This document shows positions 23,964 to 35,837 of a stretch of DNA of 64,000 nt, piece after piece. Positions within the stretch are counted from its first letter, which is position 1. Every line of letters starts with the position of its first letter. A program made the translations under genes and the position numbers. Below the pieces are notes generated by a model. The model ran no database searches, was not told the origin of the DNA, and saw nothing but the letters and a program-made list of their open reading frames with translations. Source of the stretch: Isoetes taiwanensis (Eukaryota > Streptophyta > Lycopodiopsida > Isoetales > Isoetaceae); contig JAJEKV010000064.1 in the NCBI GenBank assembly GCA_021234155.1, forward strand, positions 7,196,001 through 7,260,000, written 5' to 3'.

Positions 23964-26900
23964 TGTGTCATGGTGTCATGTTAGTTTGTATCGATGATCT
24001 ACCACTAGGACTTAGTTTTTTCTACCAGTTGTATCAATCATCTACATGTTAGTTTGTACGATGATCTACCACTCAGACTTAGATTTTCCTGTTGGCATCG
24101 CCTCTTTGGAAGCGCGGCTGCATCTAGCAACAGGATGGGTGGCAGGATCCAGGGACGGTCCTGTTCAGATTCAAGCGGATATAGATTGTCACGGCCAGAT
24201 TCAGTGGTTTGCAGCGGCACAAGGAGGATGATAGTATCTTTATTCCAGAATCTTCTTTTTGGCAAGCTGCATGATTCAAACACACAGGTCCGTGGTTTCT
24301 TGTTCCCTCGTAGATTTTATTTTAGTGGCATCTCGGTTTTTCGTCTAAAATTTGTGCCAATACATGAATCTGTATAGGATCTGGCTTGTGATTTCGTGCT
24401 TTCCGTTGTTTAAATTGTTTGGATCTTTGATTTGTTCAAATTTGGGATCTGTATATGATCTGGCTGCAAGTTCCTTAGTCTCGAATTTCGGGGCTAGTTC
24501 ATCGCCTCTGTGATTTCTTGCTTTGTTTGGCTACTATGGCTGCTTCACCGCCTTTGTCATCTCCTGCTTGGACATCCTTCAATACATCGACTTGTGCAGA
24601 CCTGAGTTGTTTAGGGCCCCTTTTTGGTTAGTTTCTAGCCGGCAGAGGCCAAGGATTCTTTTGCCGATTTTGTGGTATTTTGATTCGAGTTTTTGGGGTT
24701 AATCGGTTGAGAGATTCATCCTATAGAACTCTCGATGGTCTTCGCTGCATTTGAAGGAGATCCACAGTATGAATGAATAGATGAATTTCTATGATCAGAG
24801 CCATTTGCGAAGTCTTTGTCATAGCTGATTGATTGCAAGTACTGTCAGATCCGTGCTTTTCTCTGTTACTTTCTCATTCAGATATTGTTACTGATTCTTT
24901 TGTTTTCTAAGCTTCTGGATCCTTTTATTGTTTAGAATAATTAAGATGTAGACTTGAAAATCATATATTGTCTAAATAGCTTCATAAGAGATCGATGGAG
25001 TTTGATGGACCGATTCTGCTGTTTCTAGCCTCTCCTTCTGCAGTCCATCGCTGGCCCCCTTTTGATCTTCTGCATTCCATCGCTGCCGCCTTTTATCTTC
25101 TGCCGCCTTTTATTAGCCACGAGGTTATTCCTTTCTAATCTAAGCTGCAAAACCGAAACCGACTCCACCTCTGTAGCGTAGCTCGCAGGTTCTTTGGGAG
25201 AGAGTTACCCGGTTTTGGTTTACCTTGCCACCCGGGCTGGGGAATACTGGGTCCCGCTTTCCCCCAATTTTATTTTTGCTAATTCTAATGGTTGATCTCT
25301 TTTTGTTACGTCATCTAGCTTGCCTTAGTAGACATCAATTTTTTGGGCTCCGGATCATCTGCTTTGCGCCAAGGAGGGTATGTTTTTCTCGCCACCTTTG
25401 CCCGTATCTACACCAGTCGATGAGTGCATTGTTGAATAGTTGTTGTGAGGAGTTTTCACATTTAAGTAAGACCAGAGTTTCAGGGTAGTTTCACAAGGAA
25501 TGTCCCTAGGGTATTTTCACATTTCTGTTTTATTCATACTCATGCTACATTTATTTCTACATGTGTTGGGACCATGTTCCTATTGATTTCATAAGAGCTC
25601 ACTAACGCAGTGTTGTTTGAGAAATTTTGAATTTTGCCATGATTGGCCCCATTGGCGAAGTTGTTGGTTTTCCAGCTTGATGGTGCAGGTACTGAAGGGT
25701 TAGATCCAAGTTCGGTTTCTTAGCCTCGGCCCTCCACGCTTCTGGCTTCTATTTCGGTGACTGTTGCGGATCCTCGTTGGCTAATTTGGAATTCTAACAG
25801 AGGCTTGCACTCGCCCCTCCAGTCTCCGAGATGCTTGATGGTTTGTTTTGCTTACACATTGGTTTCTCTATGACAACTTCAAGTTTTGATTTCTATAATT
25901 TGAATTCGATCTTTGCTTTTGTCTCTATAATACGATCAGTTTCTCATGAGTGTAGGAGTATTTTTTGCTTGGAAAATTCGACTTTTTTGGAACATTCCTT
26001 GGGGCTTGCATGTTATTTGTTGGTTTGAACTTGCATGTTTTCCAACTTGTTTGTGATCAGTTCCATTAGAAATTGTATCGAGCATAGAGATTATGCTCTA
26101 GTTTAGCATGTGTATGACATCGCCATGTCCAATTTGCATTCAAGTTTGAAGATTCACTTAGTGGTTCTATTCTATTCTATTCCTTCTGGTCTCCTTTGCA
26201 TGCAGTTTGTTCCATTGGTGTCGTATAGCTCGCTATTTTCACCATAATTTCGTTTCGTCCATTTGTTAGTTTTGCTTCTTTAGTTCTATTGGTTTTCTCG
26301 GCGCGTCTATTCCTTGCAATTTGTCCCCTTAATTTCATTTTTTTTGTCGTATTGGTTCCATGGGCTATTACTCCTTTACTCCCTAACCGATCATGTGACC
26401 ATATGTTGGCTGATATACACTAGCAAGTGCCATTGCTCTGCGGTAAATAGGCCCCCGCGGTTTGTAGCTTTCGCGAATCGTTCATTTTTTCTTGATTCGA
26501 AGTTCCCCACCGAACATATGTCATCTTTCATTCCTGGATATGGTCTAGTTGCAAGTTTGAGTTTATTGCCCTGTGGACATTTTCTCCTATTTGTCACGCA
26601 TGGAACATTTGCTTTTTCGTTTTGCCTTTTTGATATCGGCTCAAGGCCGCCTCATGGGTCATACGATTCCTCCATCAAGCAGACGGTACTTTATGATCTT
26701 TGGATAATTTGCGACTACAGGTTCGGTTTATTCTTATTATTAGTCGTTCTCGCAATCACGTGCTAGATCTCCATATATTGTTATCATTTATGGTTGCTTT
26801 CAAAGGAACGTGTTTATTTGTCAGTACAGTATCTCTTTCATCATATATATCCTAAATCTATCTGGGGTTTGGTTCGCTGTGCCATCATTTTTTGCTCTAT

Positions 26901-29620
26901 TTTGGATATGATGTTCTTCGTAGATGGATGGGTGCTATTTACATCAAATATTGTCATCTCGTCTATTCTGGAGACATTAGTGTAGTTTCTTTCATGTAGT
27001 TTCCTTGGTCTTCGATATTCGACGTAGTATGTTTGATGCATTTTTTGGTCAGGTGCATTTGGTAGATAACACTTGTACTACATGGTTGTTTGTGGTCCTA
27101 CATGGTTGTTTGTGGTCCTACATGGCTTTTTACGTGTGCCTATATGATTTCATCTGATGTATTCTTCTTCTTTAGATATGTGCGGGCATTAGATCCATTT
27201 TTTAGTTGGTATCCTTTATAGCTCATTTGTTTAATTTGATCACTGGATGCATATTTGGGATATCCTGCATATTGTTCGTAGACTTTGTGGTTTCTATCAT
27301 TCTACGTCTATGTGTACATCTGAAGTTACCTCAACTACTTCTCTAGTAACTTTTGTGATATCGATGAATTTGTATTCCGTCGTTGCTCTTCTATGGTCTC
27401 ACGCTTCTAGGTTTCCATATGTTTCGTTCTTTTATGTTCGTGAATTTCTCTAGTAACTTTTGTGATATCTATGGATTTGTATTCCTTTGCTCTTCTGTTT
27501 CTGATCCTCTTAATGGTTGGTCCTTACTTCGATGTCTCTCTCTGTGCAAGACCCCTTCGTACATGGAGACCACAATCATTTATTCAGTCATATGCTTCAG
27601 GTGGACTTTGCTTCACATAAACAATGATTCCTTTGTGCCAATTGCCATAGGTTGGTCCTCTACCTCCGTTTATACCCTTGTTCTAGTTATTTCACTCGAC
27701 ATCTTTTGCATTCCATTACTATGTTTTTGTCTTGGTATGACAGTTGTCTGTTGCTCTAAGTTACCCAACTTGTTGCTTGATGTCGGTTTTCCATTACTCT
27801 GTTCTCGATTCCTATGTTGTTTTTCCTTACTATGTTTTCGATTACTATGTCGGTTTCTATTACTATATTTTGTTCTTGTATGGCAGTTGTGTATTGCTCT
27901 AGGTTACTTCACTTTGTTGCTTGATGTTGTTTTTTCCGTTGTTTCCTACTCGATGAAATGGTTTCGTTTTATTGGTCTATCCGCTCGCCATTGCTTCTTC
28001 TGTCTCATTTGTTATTTAGCCTCGTTTGCTCATTTATTCCCATTATTTTTGTTTTTTGAAGTACATTAACTTCGGCTTCACATAGACAGCTGATCTCTTG
28101 GTGCTATTTGCCTGTTGTTGGTCCCTTTAGCTCCTTTTGTGCCATTGTTCTAATTGGTTCCACTTAATGTCTGTTGTGAATCTTTCTCATGCTTAGTCCG
28201 TTTTATCACAGTTGTCTTTTTGCTCTATATTTACTGCTTCATTGCTTGATATCCTTATTCCAGTTATTCCTTTAAACTTATTTTTTCAATTTGGTCCATC
28301 CACTCACCATTGCTTCTCTTCTCATTTTGTTCTTTAGTCTAGTTTGCTCATTTTTTTTCCATGATTTCAAGTTTCTCAAGTACTTTATGCCTTTATTTTC
28401 GTTTATTCAGATTTGTTAGTAGGCTTATATATTTCTAGGCATTTTTCTTTTGTCAGGCAGTCTTTTTTTGGCCCCTTTTTAGTCCAATTTTTTATGTTTC
28501 GTGTTTTTTTCGCATTGAGCCTTTATTCTCTCCAATTTGTTCCGCTTGCTCCATATGTCCCATTAGCCTCATCTGTGCATTCTGTTTCATTTTGTTCCCG
28601 TGATCCTTGTGGACTTGTTTCAGCCATTCTTTATTCCACATTTTTCAATCTATTTTTTGTTGATTTCTTTTTGCTCCTCATTATCTCTGTAGCTCCATTT
28701 TGATATCATTTCTCTATTTTGTTGTGTTTACATTGTTTTCTTCATTCTTTGGCTTGTTGTTTTTCGTTCAACTTTGTTGACATTATTACTCCTTCGTTCC
28801 TTCTTTGATTTCTTTGACTTCTTGTTACCTTTCTATTTAGCTTTGTTCGGTTTTTATAGTTTTTGTTAGTGTAGTGGTTTACTGGTACATTAGTCATTTG
28901 ATATTTTTACTTTGTTGATGTCGTCATGATCGTGGCTTTGTCTGCGGGTTTCCCAGAAGTTCCTTTCCCCATTTCATGCTGCATTGTCCTATTGTGTCCT
29001 TCACTTTTATGCTCCTTTTCTAGTGCCATTGTATCTTTCATTTTTATACATCCTACTGTTCGCATTCCGTCTTTACTTGCTCATTCTACCGTTGCTTCAT
29101 TGACTCAGCCTTCTATTTACTCCCTTTTTGCTCCATTTTCTTGGTCTCCTTTTCCTCCAATTTACTCAGTTATGTTCTTTCGCTCTCTAGTGGTCTTCTC
29201 TTCGATACTCTGGAAGTCCTTGCTTGCCCCTTCTGCCTTGTTTACTCCATTGCTTGCTCATTCTACTTCATTGCTCTTTCGTCTCTAACGTCTCTTTATC
29301 CCTATTTTTCTCTATTTTTCTTGGTTTCTTCTTCTCATTCCATTTACTCTGGTTGCCTTGGTTGCTCCTTGCTCTCAACGAGCCTTTTCCTTCGATACTC
29401 TAGTACTTCTTACTTGCTCCTCCTGTCCATGTTGTCTCGTTGCTCTGTTATCTTGTTGCCTCTTTGCCCCTTTGATATCTATTAGATCATCTATTCCACG
29501 ATTTACCACTTCGATCTTGTCTTTTAGCCATCCTATCTTCCATTTCTTCACTTCTTTTTCGTCTTTTTTCCTCCGGTCAGCCTAGTTTGCATTATTCTCT
29601 TAGGGTGGATTCCTCTTCTA
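23964..29620 (+). repeat. Long T-rich, A-poor non-coding tract
   Basis: More than 5 kb with marked T excess on the + strand, many TTGCTC, TTTCGTT and CATTGCTTC words, and no recognisable protein domain. Long open frames such as 27383-28069 (228 codons) encode F, L, C and S-rich sequence and arise because stop codons are rare in such DNA. A 2.4-copy, 22-bp tandem repeat (CTACATGGTTGTTTGTGGTC core) lies at about 27079-27130. The direct repeats at both ends suggest a large non-coding retrotransposon derivative or a long satellite-like unit. Confidence 0.5.
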
Positions 29621-29660
29621 TCGGCCACTTGGTTGTGTCATAGGATCCATCCTAGGAATG
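29621..29660 (+). repeat. 40-bp direct repeat, copy 1
   Basis: The 40-bp sequence begins TCGGCCACTTGGTTGTGTCA and ends CCATCCTAGGAATG. It recurs at 31628-31667 with one difference. It directly precedes repeat B of the 152-bp pair. Confidence 0.65.
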
Positions 29661-29810
29661 CCACGGTTCTATTGCGATAGCAATAGAACCGACATTCCTT
29701 GGATGGGGACGCCTCATCTCACATCTTCTATTTATTCTGCCTCTTCTCCTATTTTCATTCATCGGCGTTCTCTTGAGCTAGTTTCTCCTTCTTCTCTGCC
29801 CTACCAGTTT
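29657..29810 (+). repeat. Direct repeat B, partner of 23812-23963
   Basis: Nearly identical to repeat A, including the GATA-loop palindrome at 29664-29691. I counted only a few differences (for example CATCGGCG for CACCGGCG). After ACCAGTT the two copies diverge. Confidence 0.7.
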
Positions 29811-29913
29811 CCCTCACCCTCCCTCCCTTGATTCTCTGGCGGAATAGTTGGATTTTACTTATCTTTGTTTACTCACTAATGCGGTCTTGGGACCTACATA
29901 TTTGCTTATTCAT

Positions 29914-30775
29914 TTTTTTTTTTTGAAGGACGTCAAGCTTTATTCACCAACTAGAAACCAGAGCAACATAAATGCAAAGACAGGATTATAACCCCAGTGG
30001 ACAAACCGATCCAACTGAGCACAACCACCTGCCTATGCAAAAGAATGAATCTGAAGGTAAGTATGCCAGATCAGTACTTTCTTCTCTTGATCAAGAGAAG
30101 AACAATTGTAAGCCATAACAATTTTATCTTGCGCCCCATCAAGAACAACCTCATCTGCGGCAAAGATCTATGCCCTTAAAGATAAACAACCTCCTTCTCT
30201 TCCGTGATTGACCATAAAAGCCACCGCGATGCGAGATGAAAAGCTCGTTTCCGTTGTTTGGGCCAAGCATCGGGATAGATAGCAAGCAAAATTTGTTGGC
30301 TAGATCGAGACGTGCCAAAAAGGGTCAACAACCAAGACCATGCCCGCCAAGCCTCTCACACAAGAAAAAACAATGCTCAATACTCTCAACCCTTTGTCGG
30401 CATAAAGGGCGAGCTCGAAATCCGATTATCCATTTTATGGACTAACCTCGTTGACTCGAGGCATCTATGGATCACTTGCCACCACAAAACTACTACTTTG
30501 GGGTGAAGCGGCTTATCCCATACCCATATCCAAACACTTTTCCATTGTGGTCGAGGGACTCAAGATGCCATCTATTAGATGGAGGCGGGATTTCGTAATG
30601 CACAAGCAATTTATACACGTAAGACACAAACCGCCTCGGCCGGATATCCCGATGGCAACCCCATATGACTACCTCAATCGTGGACCGTAATCCTGTGGCA
30701 ACAATGCAGCAATATGATTCCAGATTACTCTGTCCCATCTGTACAACAAGAACTTTGTTCTAAATGCTTCCCATG
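29914..30775 (-). mobile_element. 5'-truncated LINE insertion with 18-bp target duplication
   Basis: An insert of 862 bp is flanked by a perfect duplication ACATATTTGCTTATTCAT (29896-29913 and 30776-30793). On the minus strand it ends with GAATAAAGC, a short tail sequence and a run of about 11 A, as expected of a retroposed transcript. Internal minus-strand frames are broken but contain SIEHCFFLCERLGGHGLGC, which resembles the zinc-binding end of plant LINE reverse transcriptases. The intact duplication suggests a fairly recent insertion, although the coding frames already contain stops. Confidence 0.78.
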
Positions 30776-30966
30776 ACATATTTGCTTATTCATATTACTG
30801 TCGCAATAGTTATTTGCGTTTTCTTTGGTTTTCATCTAGCTTCCCTCATCTCCTTCTTTGGTTGACCATCTTTAATACTTCTCGGGTCGCTCTGCAACCA
30901 CTGGCACTCCCCATATTGTCTTTTCGATGTTCCTTGTAAGTGCATATCTTCTTATATTTTATTTCT

Positions 30967-31235
30967 CTCGGCGTGGCGCTATAGCCTCCGAGGCATTCAT
31001 CTTTTTCATGTTCTTTCGGCGTGGCATAGTAGCCTCCGAGGCATACTTATCATTCTTTCTCGGCGTGGCGCTGTAGCCTCCGAGAGTACTTGTTATTTTA
31101 TTTTCTCCTCGGCGTGGCGCTGTAGCCTCCGAGGCAGCACTAATCGGTTGTTTTTTTCCGCGATGGTCATTCCGCGGACGGTTCCCGATTGGTCGGCTGT
31201 TGTTTCTTACTCGGCGTGGCCCTGGAGCCTCCGAG
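30967..31235 (+). repeat. Five-copy hairpin repeat array
   Basis: The 26-bp motif with core CTCGGCGTGGCGCTGTAGCC, followed by TCCGAG, occurs at 30967, 31015, 31059, 31108 and 31210 with small changes. Each copy has complementary CTCGG and CCGAG ends and can fold as a short hairpin. Spacing is 44-102 bp and the intervening sequence differs. The array lies between the LINE insertion and the second 40-bp repeat. Confidence 0.7.
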
Positions 31236-31627
31236 TCTTCTTGCCTATGGCATCTAACTCATTGACGGGTTATTTTTCTTTCAGCCTTGATTCTGCAGGA
31301 TTGTTTAAGGTCTTGTGGTAGCCATAGTGCGTGGGGTCGTGCTTCAACTATTTGCTCGGATTTCCTCAAAACCTAAGAAGACGTGGTTCTTCTTCCCGAT
31401 GAGGAGCAATCACCGGGTCTTCTCACCTTTGCATCGACCAAGTGGCGGATAAAACCATCTTTTTTTTTTTTTTTTTTTTTTTGGTTGCATTCTTCAGTAT
31501 CATCATGCTCTCGATGATTGTCTAGTTTCGGAGCATTTAAAGTTCATATTTCCAAATTTATCTATCCCTAGTGAGGGATCCAATTGTACTCAATTTTTTA
31601 CAAAGCTCAATGAGAACACCACTTCAC

Positions 31628-31667
31628 TCGGCCACTTGGTTGTGTCATAGGACCCATCCTAGGAATG
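31628..31667 (+). repeat. 40-bp direct repeat, copy 2
   Basis: Second copy of the sequence at 29621-29660. The pair brackets about 2 kb that includes repeat B, the LINE insertion and the hairpin array. A poly(T) run at about 31460-31482 precedes it. Confidence 0.65.
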
Positions 31668-31932
31668 GAACAGTTATTCTTTCTGCTACTTAATCATCCA
31701 GATACTCGGAAAAGACATCTCAAAATATAGACATACAAGCTACAATTATCATGGTAATTTCAACCCTTTTTTATGTTTAAAAAGGAGATCGTACAATTTT
31801 ATTCTTAATGTATTTTATCTGGCTAGCTCTAGCTCTGTCTATGCTATTTCTTATCTACTTGTGAGAGTTTTACATTTAAAATTTCTCACTTTATTTCGAA
31901 TGTTTTTGTAATTCCATCCACACTAAACGCAG

Positions 31933-32140
31933 GTGTTTTGGAGTTGGATGATGGTATTGTACCACTGGGAGAGTATCTTTTAGAAAGGTTTGTTCATCTT
32001 TGAGGATAAAACATATAGTTATACAACACAATCTTGCGATATATTTCAAATTATTACTGCGGTTCAAGAAAGAGATGCAGTCGCATGTGGAGGAAACTAT
32101 GCTTCCAATTCCCTAGTGCCCACACGAGTGAAGCAGGTAT
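31933..32140 (+). pseudogene. Two exon-like pieces of unknown family
   Basis: After an acceptor AACGCAG the + strand reads VLELDDGIVPLGEYLLER and ends at AAAG|GTTTGT. After another possible acceptor (CATATAG) it continues in matching phase with SYTTQSCDIFQIITAVQERD and then VACGGNYASNSLVPTRVKQ before CAG|GTATGT. Consistent phase and canonical sites suggest real exons, but I do not recognise the protein. Nothing before or after it completes a gene. Confidence 0.3.
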
Positions 32141-32445
32141 GTATGAGTGTTGTCTATATTTTCTTTATTTATACAACATGATCAAGTATTGGGATGCACG
32201 TGGAGATTTAAGAGGCATAGTTCTGAGAAGTAAGTAGAAACAGTTGAGGTGAAAAAAGATCTTTGAATGTCAAATGTAAGTAATAATAAGGAGAAACTAA
32301 AGTATGGAAGCATATATCATGTCCGGTGCACATAGCTAGACATCATATTTCCATGTTGTTAAATATTCGATCAAAGCAAGTAACATTGATGAGTAGTACA
32401 AATATCTGAGGCTTGGTCTTGAAACTAGAAGTCATTCACAAGTTC

Positions 32446-32757
32446 TTATTTCTTATTCCTTGTCGCATTGTTTAATTGCAGGCGGGGCGTAAGGAATTTA
32501 TGGTATCCCAAATGTTGTCTCCACATATGAATATAAATATGCAAGTGCCACTTACGATCAGCAATAGCTGAGCTCATTACCACATGGATTTTTACAAGCA
32601 TTTTGTCCTCAATATGATATGCAGTTTTAGCAGCAGCATCAACGATACCATATCTCTTTAGTACCTTCAAATGGAGTTCCATCCATTCCTGCAAATCATC
32701 CAAGAGGTCCTGAATTGGGCTTTCAAAATGGAGCTTCTCCTTCTTCCATGTCTCCAT
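32446..32757 (-). pseudogene. Minus-strand coding-like fragment, unknown family
   Basis: An open frame of 103 codons reads QEWMELHLKVLKRYGIVDAA then AKTAYHIEDKMLVKIHVVMS and SAIADRK, followed by a possible donor GTAAGT. The composition is protein-like and the frame is open, but no start, acceptor or family is evident. It lies immediately downstream (minus strand) of the truncated Gypsy RT and may be host DNA into which that element or its flank was joined. Confidence 0.3.
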
Positions 32758-32984
32758 CCATGCTGGAACAAACTAGAATATCTGTTGTTAGAATGCGCGG
32801 AAGTATACTTATCTCTTACCACATCTATACACGAGCACCGGAGCTAGCATCATCAATGGTGCTAACATATGCTTGTTGTGTTAAGAGGGATAAGTCTTGC
32901 ACGTATGGAGCTTGGTGGTACACAGTGATCTTGTAACTCAGTTACAATGAGAGATGCCAATGTCTTTAAATCTTAGACTATGCT

Positions 32985-33837
32985 TGAGAGCAATGACAAT
33001 TGGGCTCACCCACTCAAAGTGTTTGACCTCATAAATCAAGCCTGCAGCAAGAAGTTTGTCAATTTCGGCTTTGACGCGGTCACGATAGTTGGGGTTGAGC
33101 CGTTCCTGTTGTTGCTAGATTGGGTGTGCATCAGGTTTGGTGGGAATGGTCAGTTCCCCTAACTCTTTTTTGATACCCCAAAGATCTTTGTAGCTCCACG
33201 CAAAGATGTGTTTGAACTTTTTGAATAAAGTGATGGCACGAGCTTTATAAGGTGGTGGGAGATTGGCAGTCAATCGAACAGGTTGATTTTCACCAAGATC
33301 CACGACTTCCACTTCTGGAGTTTGAATATATGGGACAACGTCTGTGTCCTTAACAACATGAGCAGGAGGTTGGAACATGACCGGAGGTGCAGCATTTTGG
33401 GTAGTAAAGAAAAGAGGCTGCTGAGTATCATCAAGCAAGGGTTGCTTCATGACGGCATGAACATCCACAACATCAGAAGGAGCGTCCGTGTTGGAAAAAG
33501 GATCAACTCGTTGAATGCGATTGCAAGGAGCTAGGTACGGGTCAAGCGGAGCAGCCACGGCCTGGTCCTGACCAAGGGTCATCTCACCCCAAGGATCTGC
33601 ATACTCAGGGTAAGAAGACAGAGGAAGACCCGCAGGAGGAGCCTGAACATGATAAGTATTCTGAGCTTCTTCTGAATCATTGTCGGAAAGAGAGGGTTCA
33701 GCATGTTCGACAGAAATGAGCTTGCTCGTTTTCAGATCCATAGTTGCGTTTAAAGTGCCATCGGTGATGACCAGTTGATTAGTTGCCCAATAATGAATGC
33801 TCTTAGCCTGGTGGAGAAAGGGTCGTCCCACCAACAT
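32985..33837 (-). pseudogene. Gypsy pol: protease end, linker and start of reverse transcriptase
   Basis: The minus strand continues the protease frame with DYEMLVGRPFLHQAKSIHYW. A spacer follows, and then HIFAWSYKDLWGIKKELGEL and, after a TAG (33113-33115), RLNPNYRDRVKAEIDKLLAA, GLIYEVKHFEWVSPIV. The last part is the fingers region of a Ty3/Gypsy RT. Homology ends near 32985, so palm, RNase H and integrase are missing. The break has no visible LTR, which points to a deletion or rearrangement after insertion. Confidence 0.8.
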
Positions 33838-33867
33838 TTCATAGTCACCCGGATCTTCATCAGCTTT

Positions 33868-34197
33868 TTAAACACCAAATTCCAGAGGGAATTGGAGATC
33901 TCTGATACTGATGTGGAGAAGAGGGGTGACGCCTTGGGGGCGCATGATGTGGCCGTTAGCTAGCTTGATGTCATAGGGGGCACGATGGAGTTGCTTGATG
34001 CCCAATTGCTTCCGAAGCTTGTCTGTGATGAGGTTGACAGCACTACCTCCATCAATTTGCACATGATTGATCTGTTGGTTGCCCATCGTGGCGTGCACCG
34101 TGGGGGTTGAAGTAGCCACCACTCCTACCAAAACGGTGGGTAGGGGCAACTGTTCTTTGAGAGTAGGACAGAGTTTGAGAATAGTTGCAAGACTCAA
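33868..34197 (-). pseudogene. Gypsy aspartic protease domain
   Basis: Contains VQIDGGSAVNLITDKL, the active-site region of an aspartic protease in the D-G-G-S form common in plant Gypsy elements (the retroviral form is D-S/T-G-A), followed by YDIKLANGHIMRPQGVTP and LLHISIRDLQFPLEFGV. A TAA (33868-33870) separates it from the pol frame, which is otherwise in phase. An overlapping frame upstream (34052-34591) carries the spacer between gag and protease. Confidence 0.8.
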
Positions 34198-34609
34198 GGG
34201 AATTGATTTTTGCCAGTTCTTCTTGAAGTTCCAAAGGATTATGAGAGAATTGATCTGCAGGATCTAGAGGGGCTGGAGTCTGAGGCAAGGAAGCTGAGAC
34301 CTCCTTGAGAAGCTCAACTTCAGTAGCAATATTGGGGTACTGCTGAGTGCGTGGGCTTTTGGACGAGGAAGGCACTTCTTGACGCTGTTGAGCACGCGTG
34401 GTGGCATAAACATTGGCAAGTGTGCGTCCTTCTGCAGCTTGCATGAGCTTGAGAATACTTTGCCTCACCTTTGGCATGACATGGGGCATAAGTTTATCCA
34501 GATCTGGGGCGAAATGGACCTTTTTGGTGTCCTCATGTGGAATCGTATCGACAGCAAACGCAGGTTGCATGTCATGAGGTATGATCGTCAAAGGGCGGGA
34601 GGTCTTGGT

Positions 34610-35837
34610 CTAGCGGGAAACCAAACCAACCCAATTGGATTGCTGGACCGGAGGATTGAGAGCCTGATAGATCTTCTCTTGAGCTTGTTGATCGAGAGTG
34701 GTGGAAGATGATGCTACTTGTTGAGGTCGCTGTTGTTGAGGCGGCCGTAGTGGCCTTTTCAGAACAGGGCGTAGGCCTTGTTTGCCATTGGCGACCCATA
34801 ATTGATAGGCCGTGAGTCGGACTGATGCAGTTTGATTGGTACTTGAAAGCTGAACTTGGACTTGAGGAAGCTGGGGACATGCCATGGTGGTATGGCCCCA
34901 TTCTTGACAATGATAACACCGAGCTTTAGAAGGATCAAAAGGTTGACGGGGGCCTTGACCTCTGGATTGTTGAGGTTGCTGAACTTGTTGATATTGCTGA
35001 GGTGGATACGATTGTTGTTGTTGTGGTGTGGTCTGCACCTGGAAGACCATTTTCTGTCTGAAGGGCATGGGATGTGAACAAGTACACTCTTCAGTGGCAT
35101 GATTGCACATGTTGCACCGTTTACAATGAGAAGGACCATTGGTGGAGTTACACTCATTGGCAAGATGTCCTTGGTACTTACAAATGTGACACCAAATCTG
35201 GCTACGTTGAGGAGGAGCAGATTGTGGTGGCTGGACCGCATTCTGAGGAACCATGATAGAAGGCATGAAGGGAAGCTCCATGAGTGCAACACCGCATGAG
35301 GAGGCATTGACGGAGTGATTGACTAATTCAATGGCCTGCTCCAAGGTCTTGGGACGCAGGTACTCAGTCATGAGACGAATGGTAGGAGGAAGACCTTGCA
35401 GAAACCAGACAAGAATATGGCTGTGCGTGGGGTACTCTTTGAGCTTACGGACAAGAATGTGAAGGCGATCCGCGAAATCTCGGGCAGACTCCGTAGGCTG
35501 TTGCTGAAGATCATTAAGTTGCTTCAAGAGTTGCTGATCATCGTCTGTGGTGCCATAATGGGAGAGAAATGCCGTTTTCATCTCTTGCCAGTTTTGTTTC
35601 CAATGTCTTTTGTTGGCCATGAGCCACTGATGAGGGGCTCCACGCAGCGTGGTGGAAGATGTGGAACTTGAGTTGAGGTTGAGCGTGGCCATTGAGGATA
35701 GCCAACGCCTCGAATTCTTCCATGTGAGCTTGGGCACTTTGATCAAGAGGCTTGCCTTTAGTATTCCCAAAGGTGGGATACGTCAACTTAAGATTTAGGA
35801 GATGGAGGCTGACCTTGCGTGTAGAGAGGTGGAACAT
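34610..35837 (-). pseudogene. Gypsy gag core and zinc knuckles, two frames
   Basis: The gag core begins in one frame with LTYPTFGNTKGKPLDQSAQ and LNGHAQPQLKFHIFHHAAW. It shifts to a second frame with MKTAFLSHYGTTDDDQQLLK, ESARDFADRLHILVRKLKEY and LVWFLQGLPPTIRLM. Two CCHC knuckles follow: CHICKYQGHLANEC (about residue 190) and CYHCQEWGHTTMAC (about residue 285), with a Cys-rich stretch and a Gln-rich linker between them. The order fits a nucleocapsid-containing Gypsy Gag. Antisense open frames over this region are shadows. Confidence 0.85.

Noticed and set aside
27383-28069. 228-codon open frame
   Set aside because: Lies in the T-rich tract; F, L, C and S-rich with no domain, explained by few stop codons in skewed DNA.
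30967-31235. Regular hairpin repeats as a CRISPR array
   Set aside because: Plant nuclear context, uneven spacers, no cas genes; better seen as element-internal hairpins.
33868-34197. Protease thought to be inactive because of DGG instead of DTG/DSG
   Set aside because: D-G-G-S is a common natural form in plant Gypsy proteases, so it is not itself a lesion.
34379-34711. Plus-strand open frame of 110 codons (and others at 34856-36257)
   Set aside because: Antisense shadows of the minus-strand Gypsy gag frames, which carry the real motifs.
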